Part shown: piece by piece, positions 19,569-27,364 of the stretch | Numbering within the stretch: position 1 is the stretch's first letter | Layout of the letters: every line of letters starts with the position of its first letter | NCBI GenBank assembly: GCA_934563745.1 | Contig: CAKTHE010000012.1 | Span: 1-58,098 of the forward strand | DNA: 58,098 nt | DNA from: an uncultured Dysosmobacter sp. | GTDB lineage: Bacteria; Bacillota; Clostridia; Oscillospirales; Oscillospiraceae | Direction: 5' to 3' | The notes under the pieces: model-generated | Databases searched by the model: none | Seen by the model: only the letters and a program-made list of their open reading frames with translations | Told to the model about the DNA's origin: nothing | Position numbers and translations under genes: made by a program

Positions 19569-21362
19569 TTGGACCTGATCACTTCCCTGCTCCAGCCCCC
19601 GCTTACCGCTTTCAGCTCTCTTTTGGCCGCGTATCCGCTGGCAGGCGCGTGGTTTTCCGCCATCGTGCGCTTTGTGTTTCCTGTTCTGGCAGCTCTGATC
19701 CTGGTGCGGGCGATCCGTTCGCTGCTGCGCATCCCCCATACCCCGGAGACCTGGGCGCAGCTGAGTCTGCCCAACGGCACGCTGCTTGCCCTGACCCATT
19801 GGGAAAATATCATCGGCCGCAGCAAGACGGCGGATATTTTTCTGAACTATCCCAGCATTTCGCGGCAGCACGCAGCCCTGATCCGGGACGAGTCCGGACG
19901 CTGGACGCTTTACGATCTGGAATCCCGGGGCGGCACCCAGGTCAACGGCACGCCGGTCCAGGGAGAGGCCCCCGTCAAGCTGGGTGATACGCTGACGTTG
20001 GGCGGCGTACCGCTGCTGTTTCTTCCTCAAACGGTGGAAGCCCGGGCCCGGCAGGAGACGCTGCGCCAGGCGGAGCGTCCGGCGGCGATCTGGCCGTCGT
20101 TTCTATGGCTGACGCTGTTTCAGCTGCTGGCCTGTGTGCAGCTGCTCATTGCCGACGGGGCAGAGGCCTCCGTTTGGATTCCGCTGACCTTCGGCGGGCT
20201 GACGCTGGTCATGTGGATCTACTACGCCGTTCTGCGCGCCTCCAACTGCGTGGGCTTTGAAATGGAGACCATTGCCTTTTTCCTGTCCACGCTGTCCCTC
20301 TCCGTCACGGCTTCCAGCGCGCCGGACAGCCTTCCCAAACAGTTTTTGGCCATTCTTCTGGGCCTTTTGCTGTTTGTTGTGCTGGGCCTTTTCCTGCGGG
20401 ACCTCAGCCGCACGCAGAAGATCCGCTGGCTGATGGCTGCCGCCGCCATCGGGCTTTTGGGCCTGACGCTGGTGGCCGGCACCACCAAATACGGCGCGGC
20501 CAACTGGATCTCCCTGGGCGGGATCTCCTTTCAGCCATCCGAGTTGGCCAAAATCTGTTACATCTTTGCCGGTTCCGCCACATTGGACCGGCTGTTCCGC
20601 AAGCGGAATCTGGCGCTGTTCATTCTGCTTACAGGCGTATGCATCGGCTGTCTGGGCCTGATGAGCGATTTCGGCACCGCCGCCATTTTCTTCGTCACCT
20701 TTTTGGTTATCGCCTATCTCCGCTCCGGTGATTTTGCCACCTTGGGGCTGATCTGCGGCGGCGCCGTATTCGGCGCCGGGATCATCATCCGCTTCAAGCC
20801 CTACATCCTCAGCCGCTTTGCCTCCTGGGGGCACGCCTGGGAGGCGGCCTCCACCACCGGTTACCAGCAGACGCGCACCATGTCGGCGGCGGCCTCCGGC
20901 GGGCTGGTGGGCATGGGGGCGGGAAACGGCTGGCTGCACCGGATCCCCGCTGCGGACACCGATCTGGTGTTCGGCATGCTCTGCGAGGAGTGGGGCCTTC
21001 TGATCGCGGTGCTGGCCGTATTGTCCATTGTAACGCTGGCCGTGTTTGCTGCCCGGGCCTGCCGCTTCGGCCGCTCCAGCTTTTACACCATCGCCGCCTG
21101 CGCCGCCGGTTCCCTTCTGGTCTTTCAGACCTGTCTGAACGTGTTCGGCTCGGTGGACCTGCTGCCCCTGACCGGCGTGACCTTTCCCTTCGTCTCCAAC
21201 GGCGGCAGCGCCATGATGTCCGCCTGGGGGCTTCTGGCCTTTCTGAAGGCGACGGATACCCGGGAAAACGCCAGCTTTGCGATCTGGCTGGCCCGCTCCC
21301 GGCACGGCGCCCCCGCTGCGTCCCCGTCGGGTAAGGAGGATCAAACGCATGAAGAAAATTGA
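19569..21362 (+). CDS. FHA-domain FtsW/RodA/SpoVE peptidoglycan glycosyltransferase
   Basis: A 597-residue SEDS glycosyltransferase that polymerises lipid II into glycan strands. It begins with an N-terminal membrane anchor (about 25-48), then a cytoplasmic forkhead-associated phosphothreonine-binding domain (about 75-145) with GRS, SRQHAALI and the NG turn, then about ten membrane segments. SEDS signatures are ISLGGISFQPSELAK, ADTDLVFGMLCEEWGL and the closing FPFVSNGGSAMMSAWGL. TTG 19569 follows AAAGGAGG. It overlaps the PBP gene by 14 bases, so the SEDS-bPBP pair is translationally coupled. In Actinobacteria FhaB is a separate gene beside rodA-pbpA; here it is fused. No Ser/Thr kinase is in the window. 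Confidence 0.92.
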   Translation: MDLITSLLQPPLTAFSSLLAAYPLAGAWFSAIVRFVFPVLAALILVRAIRSLLRIPHTPETWAQLSLPNGTLLALTHWENIIGRSKTADIFLNYPSISRQHAALIRDESGRWTLYDLESRGGTQVNGTPVQGEAPVKLGDTLTLGGVPLLFLPQTVEARARQETLRQAERPAAIWPSFLWLTLFQLLACVQLLIADGAEASVWIPLTFGGLTLVMWIYYAVLRASNCVGFEMETIAFFLSTLSLSVTASSAPDSLPKQFLAILLGLLLFVVLGLFLRDLSRTQKIRWLMAAAAIGLLGLTLVAGTTKYGAANWISLGGISFQPSELAKICYIFAGSATLDRLFRKRNLALFILLTGVCIGCLGLMSDFGTAAIFFVTFLVIAYLRSGDFATLGLICGGAVFGAGIIIRFKPYILSRFASWGHAWEAASTTGYQQTRTMSAAASGGLVGMGAGNGWLHRIPAADTDLVFGMLCEEWGLLIAVLAVLSIVTLAVFAARACRFGRSSFYTIAACAAGSLLVFQTCLNVFGSVDLLPLTGVTFPFVSNGGSAMMSAWGLLAFLKATDTRENASFAIWLARSRHGAPAASPSGKEDQTHEEN

Positions 21363-22716
21363 CCGGCGCGCCTTCATCTGCCGTGCCCTGGCCCTGCTTT
21401 TGACGGCGGGCCTGGCCCTTTTCGTGGTGCGGTGGGGCCTGTACGGCGGCAAATGGGCCTCCTCCGCATTCAACCGTCATCTCTATAACTCCGACGGGCA
21501 GCTGGCCAGCGGCACCGTTCTGGACCGGGACGGCGACGTCCTCAGTTCCGCCGCAGGCGGAAAACGCAGCTATTACAGCAATCCTACGGTGCGCAAGGCC
21601 ACGCTTCACGTGGTCGGGGATCTGCAGGGCAACATCGGTACCGGAGTCCTGAACGCCTTTGCCGACAAGCTGACCGGTTACAATCTGATCAACGGTGCCT
21701 TCGGCGCAGAGCGGGGCGGCAGCCTGTATCTGACCATCGACGCCTATTACAACTACGTGGCTTATGAGGCCCTGAACGGAAAAAAGGGCACGGTGGCCGT
21801 CTATAACTACAAGACCGGGGAGATCCTGTGTCTGGTGTCCTCCCCCTCCTATGACCCCGAACAGGTCCCGTCCGACCTGGAGAGCAACCCCCGCTACGAA
21901 GGTGCATACTTAAACCGCTTTCTCTCCTCCGTCTTTACCCCGGGCTCCATTTTCAAAACCGTAACGCTGACCGCCGCACTGGAAAAAATTCCGGATCTGA
22001 TGCAGCAGCGCTTCACCTGCACCGGCTCGGTCCAAATCGGAGGAGACACCATCACCTGCTCCGGCGTGCACGGCGAGCAGGATGTGCAGACCGCCTTCGC
22101 CAATTCCTGCAACGTCGCCTTTGCCCAGATCGCCCAGCAATTGGGCGGCGAAACGCTGCTGCAATACGCGCAGAAGGCCGGCTTGACCTCCAGCTATTCC
22201 ATCGACGGGCTGCCCTCCGCCAAGGGGTCCTTTGATCTGACCGATCTTTCCGAAAGTGACCTGGGCTGGGCCGGCGTGGGCCAGTATCACGACCAGGTCA
22301 ACCCCTGTGCCATGATGGTCTACATGGGCGCCATTGCCAACGGCGGAAAGGCCGCCGTTCCCCGGATCATCGGAAAAACCGTGGATTCTTTGGGCATTCC
22401 CTCCTCCGTGCGCATCACCCGGCAGACCAAGACGCTGGTCCGTTCGGATACGGCGGAGACGCTGCGGACCCTGATGGCCAACAACGTCCAGCAGACCTAC
22501 GGGACCCGCCGCTTCCCCAATATGGACCTGTGCGCCAAATCCGGCACGGCCGAGGTGGGCGCCGGACAGACGCCGCACGCCTGGTTCACCGGATTTCTCC
22601 GGAATGAAGACGCCCCGTATGCCTTCATCGTCCTTGTGGAAAACGGCGGCGGCGGATCCTCCGTCGCCGGCACGGTGGCGGGCAAGGTCCTGGACGTCAT
22701 CGTCAACGGCTACTAA
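21349..22716 (+). CDS. Class B penicillin-binding protein (PbpA/PBP2-like transpeptidase)
   Basis: A 455-residue D,D-transpeptidase that crosslinks strands made by its SEDS partner. One N-terminal membrane anchor (about 10-30) precedes a short dimerisation region with GTVLDRDGDVL and the transpeptidase domain: nucleophile motif FTPGSIFKTV (SxxK), second motif NSCNVAF (SxN as SCN), third motif AKSGTAEV (KSG). It is short and resembles mycobacterial PbpA more than the longer division PBP2B or SpoVD, since no PASTA domains occur. ATG 21349 follows AAGGAGG inside the end of the FtsW gene. A strong terminator follows. Confidence 0.92.
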   Translation: MKKIDRRAFICRALALLLTAGLALFVVRWGLYGGKWASSAFNRHLYNSDGQLASGTVLDRDGDVLSSAAGGKRSYYSNPTVRKATLHVVGDLQGNIGTGVLNAFADKLTGYNLINGAFGAERGGSLYLTIDAYYNYVAYEALNGKKGTVAVYNYKTGEILCLVSSPSYDPEQVPSDLESNPRYEGAYLNRFLSSVFTPGSIFKTVTLTAALEKIPDLMQQRFTCTGSVQIGGDTITCSGVHGEQDVQTAFANSCNVAFAQIAQQLGGETLLQYAQKAGLTSSYSIDGLPSAKGSFDLTDLSESDLGWAGVGQYHDQVNPCAMMVYMGAIANGGKAAVPRIIGKTVDSLGIPSSVRITRQTKTLVRSDTAETLRTLMANNVQQTYGTRRFPNMDLCAKSGTAEVGAGQTPHAWFTGFLRNEDAPYAFIVLVENGGGGSSVAGTVAGKVLDVIVNGY

Positions 22717-22757
22717 GGGCCGCGGAGATCCGCTCCGGCAGCCGTTCCCCTTCTGTC

Positions 22758-22794
22758 AAAAAGCCGCGGCATGCCAAAGCATGCCGCGGCTTTT
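22758..22794. terminator. Bidirectional terminator between pbp and lexA
   Basis: A 14-bp perfect stem AAGCCGCGGCATGC (22761-22774) with 22779-22792, CAAA loop, flanked by A and T runs; serves the convergent PBP and lexA genes. Confidence 0.9.
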
Positions 22795-22803
22795 CGTCGC
22801 TGC

Positions 22804-23394
22804 TCAGTATTGCCGCACCACCGCGGTCACCTTGCCCAAAAGCACCGCTCCGGTGCCGTCAATGGGCTCGTACGCATCATTCTCAGGCAGAAGCCAGATC
22901 TGCCCGTTCCGACGGGAAAAGCGCTTGACCGTCGCCTCTTCCCCCAGCAGCGCCACAACGATCTCCCCGTTGTTGGCCGTCTGCTGCCGGCGGACCACCA
23001 CCAGGTCCCCGGGCAGGATCCCTGCATTGAGCATCGACTCCCCCCGCACGCGCAGGGCAAAGTATTCCCCGCCGCGGCCGCCGGTGTCAAAGGTAAGATA
23101 ATCCTCAATGCACTCGGCGGCAAGAATAGGGCTTCCGGCCGCCACATTCCCCACGATGGGGATCTGGTCTTCCGGCGCCGGAGGCTGCGTCAGCGTGATG
23201 GCCCGGCCTTTCCCCGCGCCCTTCTCGATCACGCCGGCCTCCTCCAGATTTTTCAGATGAAAGTGCACGGTAGACGGGGACTTCAGCCCCACCGCCTCAC
23301 CGATCTCCCGAACGGAAGGCGGGTATCCCTGCTCCCGGATGCACCGGGCGATGTAATCATAGATCCGCTGCTGCATTTTTGACAGTTTCGGCAT
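22804..23394 (-). CDS. lexA: LexA repressor
   Basis: LexA represses SOS genes and cleaves itself when RecA filaments form. The 196-residue product has an N-terminal winged helix (GYPPSVREIGEAVGLKSPST), the self-cleavage site Ala86-Gly87 in NVAAGSP, nucleophile Ser120 in GESM and general base Lys157 in ATVKR. Spacing and length fit Firmicutes LexA. The ATG follows GAGGAGG. Its own promoter is overlapped by a LexA box, so it is autoregulated; recA begins at 57570 in this same window. Confidence 0.97.
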   Translation of the reverse strand: MPKLSKMQQRIYDYIARCIREQGYPPSVREIGEAVGLKSPSTVHFHLKNLEEAGVIEKGAGKGRAITLTQPPAPEDQIPIVGNVAAGSPILAAECIEDYLTFDTGGRGGEYFALRVRGESMLNAGILPGDLVVVRRQQTANNGEIVVALLGEEATVKRFSRRNGQIWLLPENDAYEPIDGTGAVLLGKVTAVVRQY

Positions 23395-23438
23395 GACAAG
23401 CCTCCTCTTTCCGCATCGGTCCCCTCTGTATTTTCTTG

Positions 23439-23477
23439 ATTATAACACAGCCGCGCGGATGATGCAACATATGTTCC
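23439..23477 (-). promoter_or_regulatory. lexA promoter with SOS (LexA) box
   Basis: Minus strand TTGCAT (23462-23467), 17-bp spacer, TATAAT (23439-23444) with TGT extension. The sequence GGAACATATGTTGC (23464-23477) overlaps the -35 and matches the Gram-positive box GAAC-N4-GTTC at 7 of 8 arm bases, so LexA would block polymerase. Confidence 0.8.
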
Positions 23478-23524
23478 ATTCTTTTTCACAGTTCGCGCTT
23501 TCCCGCCGAATCTTGAAAAAGGCC

Positions 23525-23553
23525 TTGAAATGCACAGAAAAGTGTGCTAAAAT
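23525..23553 (+). promoter_or_regulatory. Promoter of secG
   Basis: TTGAAA (23525-23530), 17-bp spacer ending TGTGC, TAAAAT (23548-23553), about 60 bases before the secG ATG. Confidence 0.65.
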
Positions 23554-23612
23554 GTAGCTCTCAGTGAAAATATGCCTTGATGAAGGTTGAATGTAAAGTG
23601 GAGGGTTCCGAT

Positions 23613-23843
23613 ATGACTTTGGCAATTACGGTTCTGCAGCTGCTCTGCGGTCTTGTTCTGACGGTGATGGTCCTGTGCCAGTCCGGCAAGAATTCCGGCC
23701 TGTCCGGTGCGATCGGCGGCGCAAGCGATTCGTTCCTGTCCAGAAACAAGTCCAAAACGCTGGACGCCAAGCTGGCACGGGCAACCAAATGGGTCGGCGC
23801 AGCGTTCATGGTTCTGACTCTGGTGCTCAATATTCTGCACTAA
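23613..23843 (+). CDS. secG: Preprotein translocase subunit SecG
   Basis: SecG is the small non-essential subunit of the SecYEG channel. The 76-residue product has two hydrophobic helices (about residues 3-22 and 53-73) joined by a glycine/serine-rich loop containing SGLSGAIGGASDSF, the family hallmark. ATG 23613 follows GGAGGG; 12 in-frame upstream codons lack a ribosome site. It has its own promoter and terminator. secA lies 8 kb upstream on the same strand. Confidence 0.92.
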   Translation: MTLAITVLQLLCGLVLTVMVLCQSGKNSGLSGAIGGASDSFLSRNKSKTLDAKLARATKWVGAAFMVLTLVLNILH

Positions 23844-23891
23844 GCGGGCGCGGCCGGACGGTCGGCCGGATTGCGAAAATCTGTATTTTCC

Positions 23892-23923
23892 CGGACAGCG
23901 GTGCAGACTGCTGTCCGCTTTTT
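23892..23923 (+). terminator. Terminator of secG
   Basis: An 8-bp stem CGGACAGC (23892-23899) with GCTGTCCG (23910-23917), then CTTTTT. Confidence 0.75.
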
Positions 23924-23950
23924 ATGCAATTTTTTCCTGGGAGGTTTCTT

Positions 23951-24364
23951 ATGAAAACAGTTCTGATCATTGACGGTCAGGGCGGCCGGATCGGCAGCGC
24001 CCTGGCAGAACGGATCCTTGCTTCCGGCTGTCCCTGCACGCTGCTGGCCATCGGGGCCAACTCCATCGCCACGGCAGCCATGACAAAGGCCGGCGTCCGC
24101 CGCTGCGCCACTGGCGAAAACCCGGTCGTGGTAACGGCGCCGCAGGCGGATGTGATCACCGGTCCGGCCGGCATTCTGGCCGCCAACGCCATGATGGGCG
24201 AGATCACGCCCTCTATGGCTCTGGCCGTAACACAAAGCGCCGCGCAGAAAATTCTGGTGCCGATGAACCGCTGCGGGATCCAGATGGCCGGTGTGGAGGA
24301 TCTGCCCCTGAGCGAATACATTGCCCGGGCCGCGGATCTGGTCGCCGCCGCCTGCCGCGGGTAA
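23951..24364 (+). CDS. DUF3842 family protein
   Basis: A 137-residue protein beginning VLIIDGQGGRIGSALAERI, a Rossmann-like nucleotide-binding opening typical of DUF3842, with a second glycine-rich segment VITGPAGILAANAMMGEITP and a cysteine in MNRCGIQMAG near the C-terminus. The family is widespread in Clostridia and its function is unknown. The ATG follows GGGAGG. It lies after the secG terminator, so it is probably transcribed weakly by readthrough or from a promoter not obvious to me. Confidence 0.85.
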   Translation: MKTVLIIDGQGGRIGSALAERILASGCPCTLLAIGANSIATAAMTKAGVRRCATGENPVVVTAPQADVITGPAGILAANAMMGEITPSMALAVTQSAAQKILVPMNRCGIQMAGVEDLPLSEYIARAADLVAAACRG

Positions 24365-24381
24365 TTTCCTTCTTCCGTTTG

Positions 24382-24416
24382 AAAAAGACGGGCACAGCTG
24401 TGCCCGTCTTTTTTAT
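24382..24416. terminator. Bidirectional terminator between DUF3842 and mnmA
   Basis: A 14-bp perfect self-complementary stem AAAGACGGGCACAG (24384-24397) with 24398-24411, flanked by A and T runs; the mnmA stop codon lies in its plus-strand T run. Confidence 0.85.
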
Positions 24417-25486
24417 TCGATCACGCCGGCGCCCAGCACCTGCTCACCGCTGCGCACCACCAGGGTCTGCCCCGGTGTAACGGCCCGCTGCGGCTCGTCA
24501 AAATCCACCCGGATCCTGCCATCCGGCAGCGGCGTCACCACCGCCGGCTGCGGGATCTGGCGATAGCGGATCTGTGCCCGGGCTCGGCAGGGCTCTTCCA
24601 TCCGCTCCTGCGCGATCCAGTTGACCTCGCGGGCTGTCAGCGTCCGGTGCAACAGCGTCTGTGCCGGGCCCACCACCAGTACATTGCGTTCCGTATCCTT
24701 TCCGCACACATAAAGCGGCTGCTCCGCCGCAATGCCAAGGCCCTTGCGCTGCCCGATGGTATAGTGGATCAGGCCGCTGTGCGTCCCCAGCCGGCGGCCC
24801 TGCTCATCCTCAATGGGGCCCGGCTCCGGCGCCTTTCCGGTCATACGCTGAATAAACGCGCCGTAATCCCCATCCGGGGCAAAGCACAGGTCCTGCGAGT
24901 CCCGCTTGTGGGCATTGACAAACCCATGAGCCAGCGCCAGCTCCCGCACCTGCGGCTTGGTCAGCTCCCCCAGCGGAAGCAGGGTATGCGCCAGCTGCTC
25001 CTGCGTGAGGTGGGAGAGGAAATAGCTCTGATCCTTGGCCGCATCAACCCCGCTCAGCAGCAGCCAGCGCCCTGTCTCCGGATCCTGCCGGACCCGGGCA
25101 TAGTGCCCGGTGGCAATGTACTGACAGCCCAAAAGCTCCGCCCGGCGCAGCAGTGCCCCCCACTTCAAAAAGCGGTTGCAGTCCATACAGGGATTCGGGG
25201 TCTCCCCTGCGGCATAGCCGTCAATAAACCGGCGCACCACCGTGGCCCGGAACTCCTCTGCCTCGTCGAACACGTAAAACGGGATCCCCAGGCGGCGCGC
25301 CACCGCCCCGGCATCCTCCGCGTCCGCCTGCGAGCAGCACCCGCTCTCCTGTCCGACGCCCAGATCCTCGTTATGGATCAGCCGCAGATGCACTCCGGAA
25401 ACGGAAAATCCCCGCTCCTTCACCAGTAGTGCCGCCACAGCGCTGTCCACTCCACCGCTCATGGCGGCGAATACCTTTGTCTCCAT
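24413..25486 (-). CDS. mnmA: tRNA-uridine 2-sulfurtransferase MnmA
   Basis: MnmA thiolates U34 of tRNA-Lys, -Glu and -Gln using persulfide sulfur from the cysteine desulfurase. The 357-residue enzyme has the PP-loop SGGVDSAVA, catalytic cysteine in NPCMDCNRFLKWG, the second cysteine in SQDLCFAP, and TGHYARV. ATG 25486 yields the family's usual length; a longer frame reaching 25597 would overlap the desulfurase gene and adds a non-conserved basic stretch. Only a weak GGAAG lies ahead, consistent with translation coupled to iscS, which ends 68 bases upstream. Confidence 0.95.
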   Translation of the reverse strand: METKVFAAMSGGVDSAVAALLVKERGFSVSGVHLRLIHNEDLGVGQESGCCSQADAEDAGAVARRLGIPFYVFDEAEEFRATVVRRFIDGYAAGETPNPCMDCNRFLKWGALLRRAELLGCQYIATGHYARVRQDPETGRWLLLSGVDAAKDQSYFLSHLTQEQLAHTLLPLGELTKPQVRELALAHGFVNAHKRDSQDLCFAPDGDYGAFIQRMTGKAPEPGPIEDEQGRRLGTHSGLIHYTIGQRKGLGIAAEQPLYVCGKDTERNVLVVGPAQTLLHRTLTAREVNWIAQERMEEPCRARAQIRYRQIPQPAVVTPLPDGRIRVDFDEPQRAVTPGQTLVVRSGEQVLGAGVIE

Positions 25487-25554
25487 GTGTCTTCCGGCGC
25501 CGTAGACTCCGGTGCCGTTTGTCCTTTCTTTTGGATTCTTCGATCGTCCCCGCT

Positions 25555-26742
25555 TCAGATCCGGTGGGGACGTTCTCCCCGCTCCATCGCCTGCCATGCG
25601 GGCGAATGCTCCCGCAGGTAGGCAACCACCTCCGGAAGCACGCTCCGGATATAGTCGACCTGCTCGGGTGTATTGTCCGCCCCCAGGCTCAGGCGCAGCG
25701 AGCCCCGGGCCACCTCTTCCGGAACGCCGATGCTCGCCAGCACATGGCTGGGCTCCAGCGCCCCGGCCGTGCAGGCACTTCCGGCCGAGGCCGCAATGCC
25801 CCGGCTGTCCAGCAGCATCAGCAAAGAGACTGCGTCCACCCCCTCAAAGCAAATGTTGACGTTTCCGGGAAGCCGCTGCTTCCGGTCCCCGTTCACGCAG
25901 CTATGCGGGATCCGGGCAAGGTCCTCCATCAGCTGATCCCGCAGCGGAACGAGCCGTGCGGCAGTCTCCTCCATCCGGGCACAGGCCTCCCGCAGGGCCG
26001 CTGCGGCCCCGACGATCCCGGGCAGATTTTCCGTTCCGGCCCGCCTTCCCCGCTCCTGCGCGCCGCCCTCGATCAGGCTGCTCAGCACAACGCCGGAGCG
26101 GGCGTACAGGGCGCCGACCCCCTTCGGCCCGTAAAACTTGTGTGCCGACAGGCTTAGAAGGTCAATGTGCATGGCCTCCACGTCAATGGGCAGCTGCCCG
26201 GCCGCCTGCACGGCGTCGGTATGAAACAGAACGCCCGCCTCCCGGCACAGCGCCCCGATCTGCGCGATCGGTTCGATGGTCCCGATCTCATTGTTGGCAA
26301 ACATGACCGACACCAGGCAGCTGTCCGGCCGCAGCGCCTGACGCACCTGCTCCGCCTCGATCACTCCGCTGGGCGGAACATCCAAAAGCGTTACGGAAAA
26401 GCCCTGCCGCGCCAGCTTGTCCAGCATATGCAGCACGGCGTGATGCTCAAAGCGTGTGGAAACAATATGGCGCTTCCCCGCCCGGGCGCCCAGCGCCGCT
26501 GCAGAAAGAAGCGCCTGGTTATCTGCCTCGCTGCCGCCGGAGGTAAACGTAATCTCCCGGGCCTGAGCCCCCAGACAGGCGGCAATCGTCTCCCGGGCGG
26601 CTGTCAGCTCCCGGGCCGCCTGCTGCCCCGGTGTATGCAGGCTGGACGGATTTCCGTAAACCTCCCGCATGCACTGAAGCATCGCCTCACAGGCGGCCGG
26701 GCATAAAGCCGTGGTCGCCGCATGATCTGCATAAACCTGCAA
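25555..26742 (-). CDS. iscS: Cysteine desulfurase, IscS/NifS class
   Basis: This PLP enzyme converts cysteine to alanine, holding the sulfur as a persulfide for iron-sulfur cluster and thio-tRNA synthesis. The 395-residue product has YADHAATT at the start, the PLP lysine in LSAHKFYGPKGVG and the mobile catalytic cysteine in SAGSACTAG. Start is TTG 26742, 9 bases after GGAGG. It lies between iscR and mnmA in one operon. The scaffold gene iscU/nifU, normally next to it in Clostridia, is missing here, so sulfur delivery to MnmA may be its main local task. A carboxy tail WQAMERGERPHRI is extra. Confidence 0.93.
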   Translation of the reverse strand: MQVYADHAATTALCPAACEAMLQCMREVYGNPSSLHTPGQQAARELTAARETIAACLGAQAREITFTSGGSEADNQALLSAAALGARAGKRHIVSTRFEHHAVLHMLDKLARQGFSVTLLDVPPSGVIEAEQVRQALRPDSCLVSVMFANNEIGTIEPIAQIGALCREAGVLFHTDAVQAAGQLPIDVEAMHIDLLSLSAHKFYGPKGVGALYARSGVVLSSLIEGGAQERGRRAGTENLPGIVGAAAALREACARMEETAARLVPLRDQLMEDLARIPHSCVNGDRKQRLPGNVNICFEGVDAVSLLMLLDSRGIAASAGSACTAGALEPSHVLASIGVPEEVARGSLRLSLGADNTPEQVDYIRSVLPEVVAYLREHSPAWQAMERGERPHRI

Positions 26743-26772
26743 TGATACGCGCCTCCTCTTCCGCAGGGTCCC

Positions 26773-27210
26773 TCAATTCAGGGCACCCTGTGCCCTTCTG
26801 CGCTGTTCGCTGCTCACCAGCTCCGCCAGGGTATGATGGTCGATATAGTCGTTGACCACGTTGTAAAGGCCCGTCCAAAAGTCCAGGGTCGCGCATTCAT
26901 TGCAGCGCTCACAGGGGTTCTCGACCCCCTCCAGACAGGCCACCGGAGCAAGCTCCCCCTCCGTCAGCCGCAGGATCGAGCCCACCGTATACTCCTCCGG
27001 GGCCTTGGCCAGCTTGTAGCCGCCCTGCGGTCCCCGTTCACTGCGCACCAGCCCCGCCTTGCTTAAAAGGCCCACGATCTGCTCCAGATACTTCAAAGAG
27101 ATCTTTTGCCGGGCCGAGATATCCTTCAAGGGGATGAAGCCCTCCCCGTCATGCTCCGCAATATCCACCATCAGCCGCAGGGCATAGCGGCCTTTCGTTG
27201 AAATCTTCAC
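26773..27210 (-). CDS. iscR: Rrf2-family iron-sulfur regulator (IscR-like)
   Basis: A 145-residue winged-helix regulator. The opening MKISTKGRYALRLMVDIA and the recognition region ISLKYLEQIVGLLSKAGLV are typical. Cysteines 92, 100, 103 and 106 (CLEGVENPCERCNEC) can ligate a 2Fe-2S cluster as in IscR, so DNA binding likely reports cluster supply. GTG 27210 follows AAGGAGA. It is first in the iscR-iscS-mnmA operon and its promoter faces that of the malic enzyme. CymR-type control of cysteine metabolism is less likely because CymR lacks these cysteines. Confidence 0.9.
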   Translation of the reverse strand: MKISTKGRYALRLMVDIAEHDGEGFIPLKDISARQKISLKYLEQIVGLLSKAGLVRSERGPQGGYKLAKAPEEYTVGSILRLTEGELAPVACLEGVENPCERCNECATLDFWTGLYNVVNDYIDHHTLAELVSSEQRRRAQGALN

Positions 27211-27239
27211 GCGTACGATCTCCTTCCGGCTTTTTTCCT

Positions 27240-27268
27240 ATTATGGCATGACCGCCTTCGGATTACAA
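27240..27268 (-). promoter_or_regulatory. Promoter of the iscR operon
   Basis: Minus strand TTGTAA (27263-27268), 17-bp spacer, CATAAT (27240-27245), back to back with the malic enzyme promoter. Confidence 0.65.
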
Positions 27269-27288
27269 GCTTTACCTGTCTCTTTTCG

Positions 27289-27317
27289 TTGACAGGGGCA
27301 GCCCCGGCCCCTATAAT
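27289..27317 (+). promoter_or_regulatory. Promoter of the malic enzyme gene
   Basis: A consensus sigma-A promoter: TTGACA (27289-27294), 17-bp spacer, TATAAT (27312-27317), about 48 bases before the ATG. Confidence 0.85.
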
Positions 27318-27364
27318 AAATTTACCATCAATTTTTGGATTTGTTTCGGAAAGGAACCTCGCTT

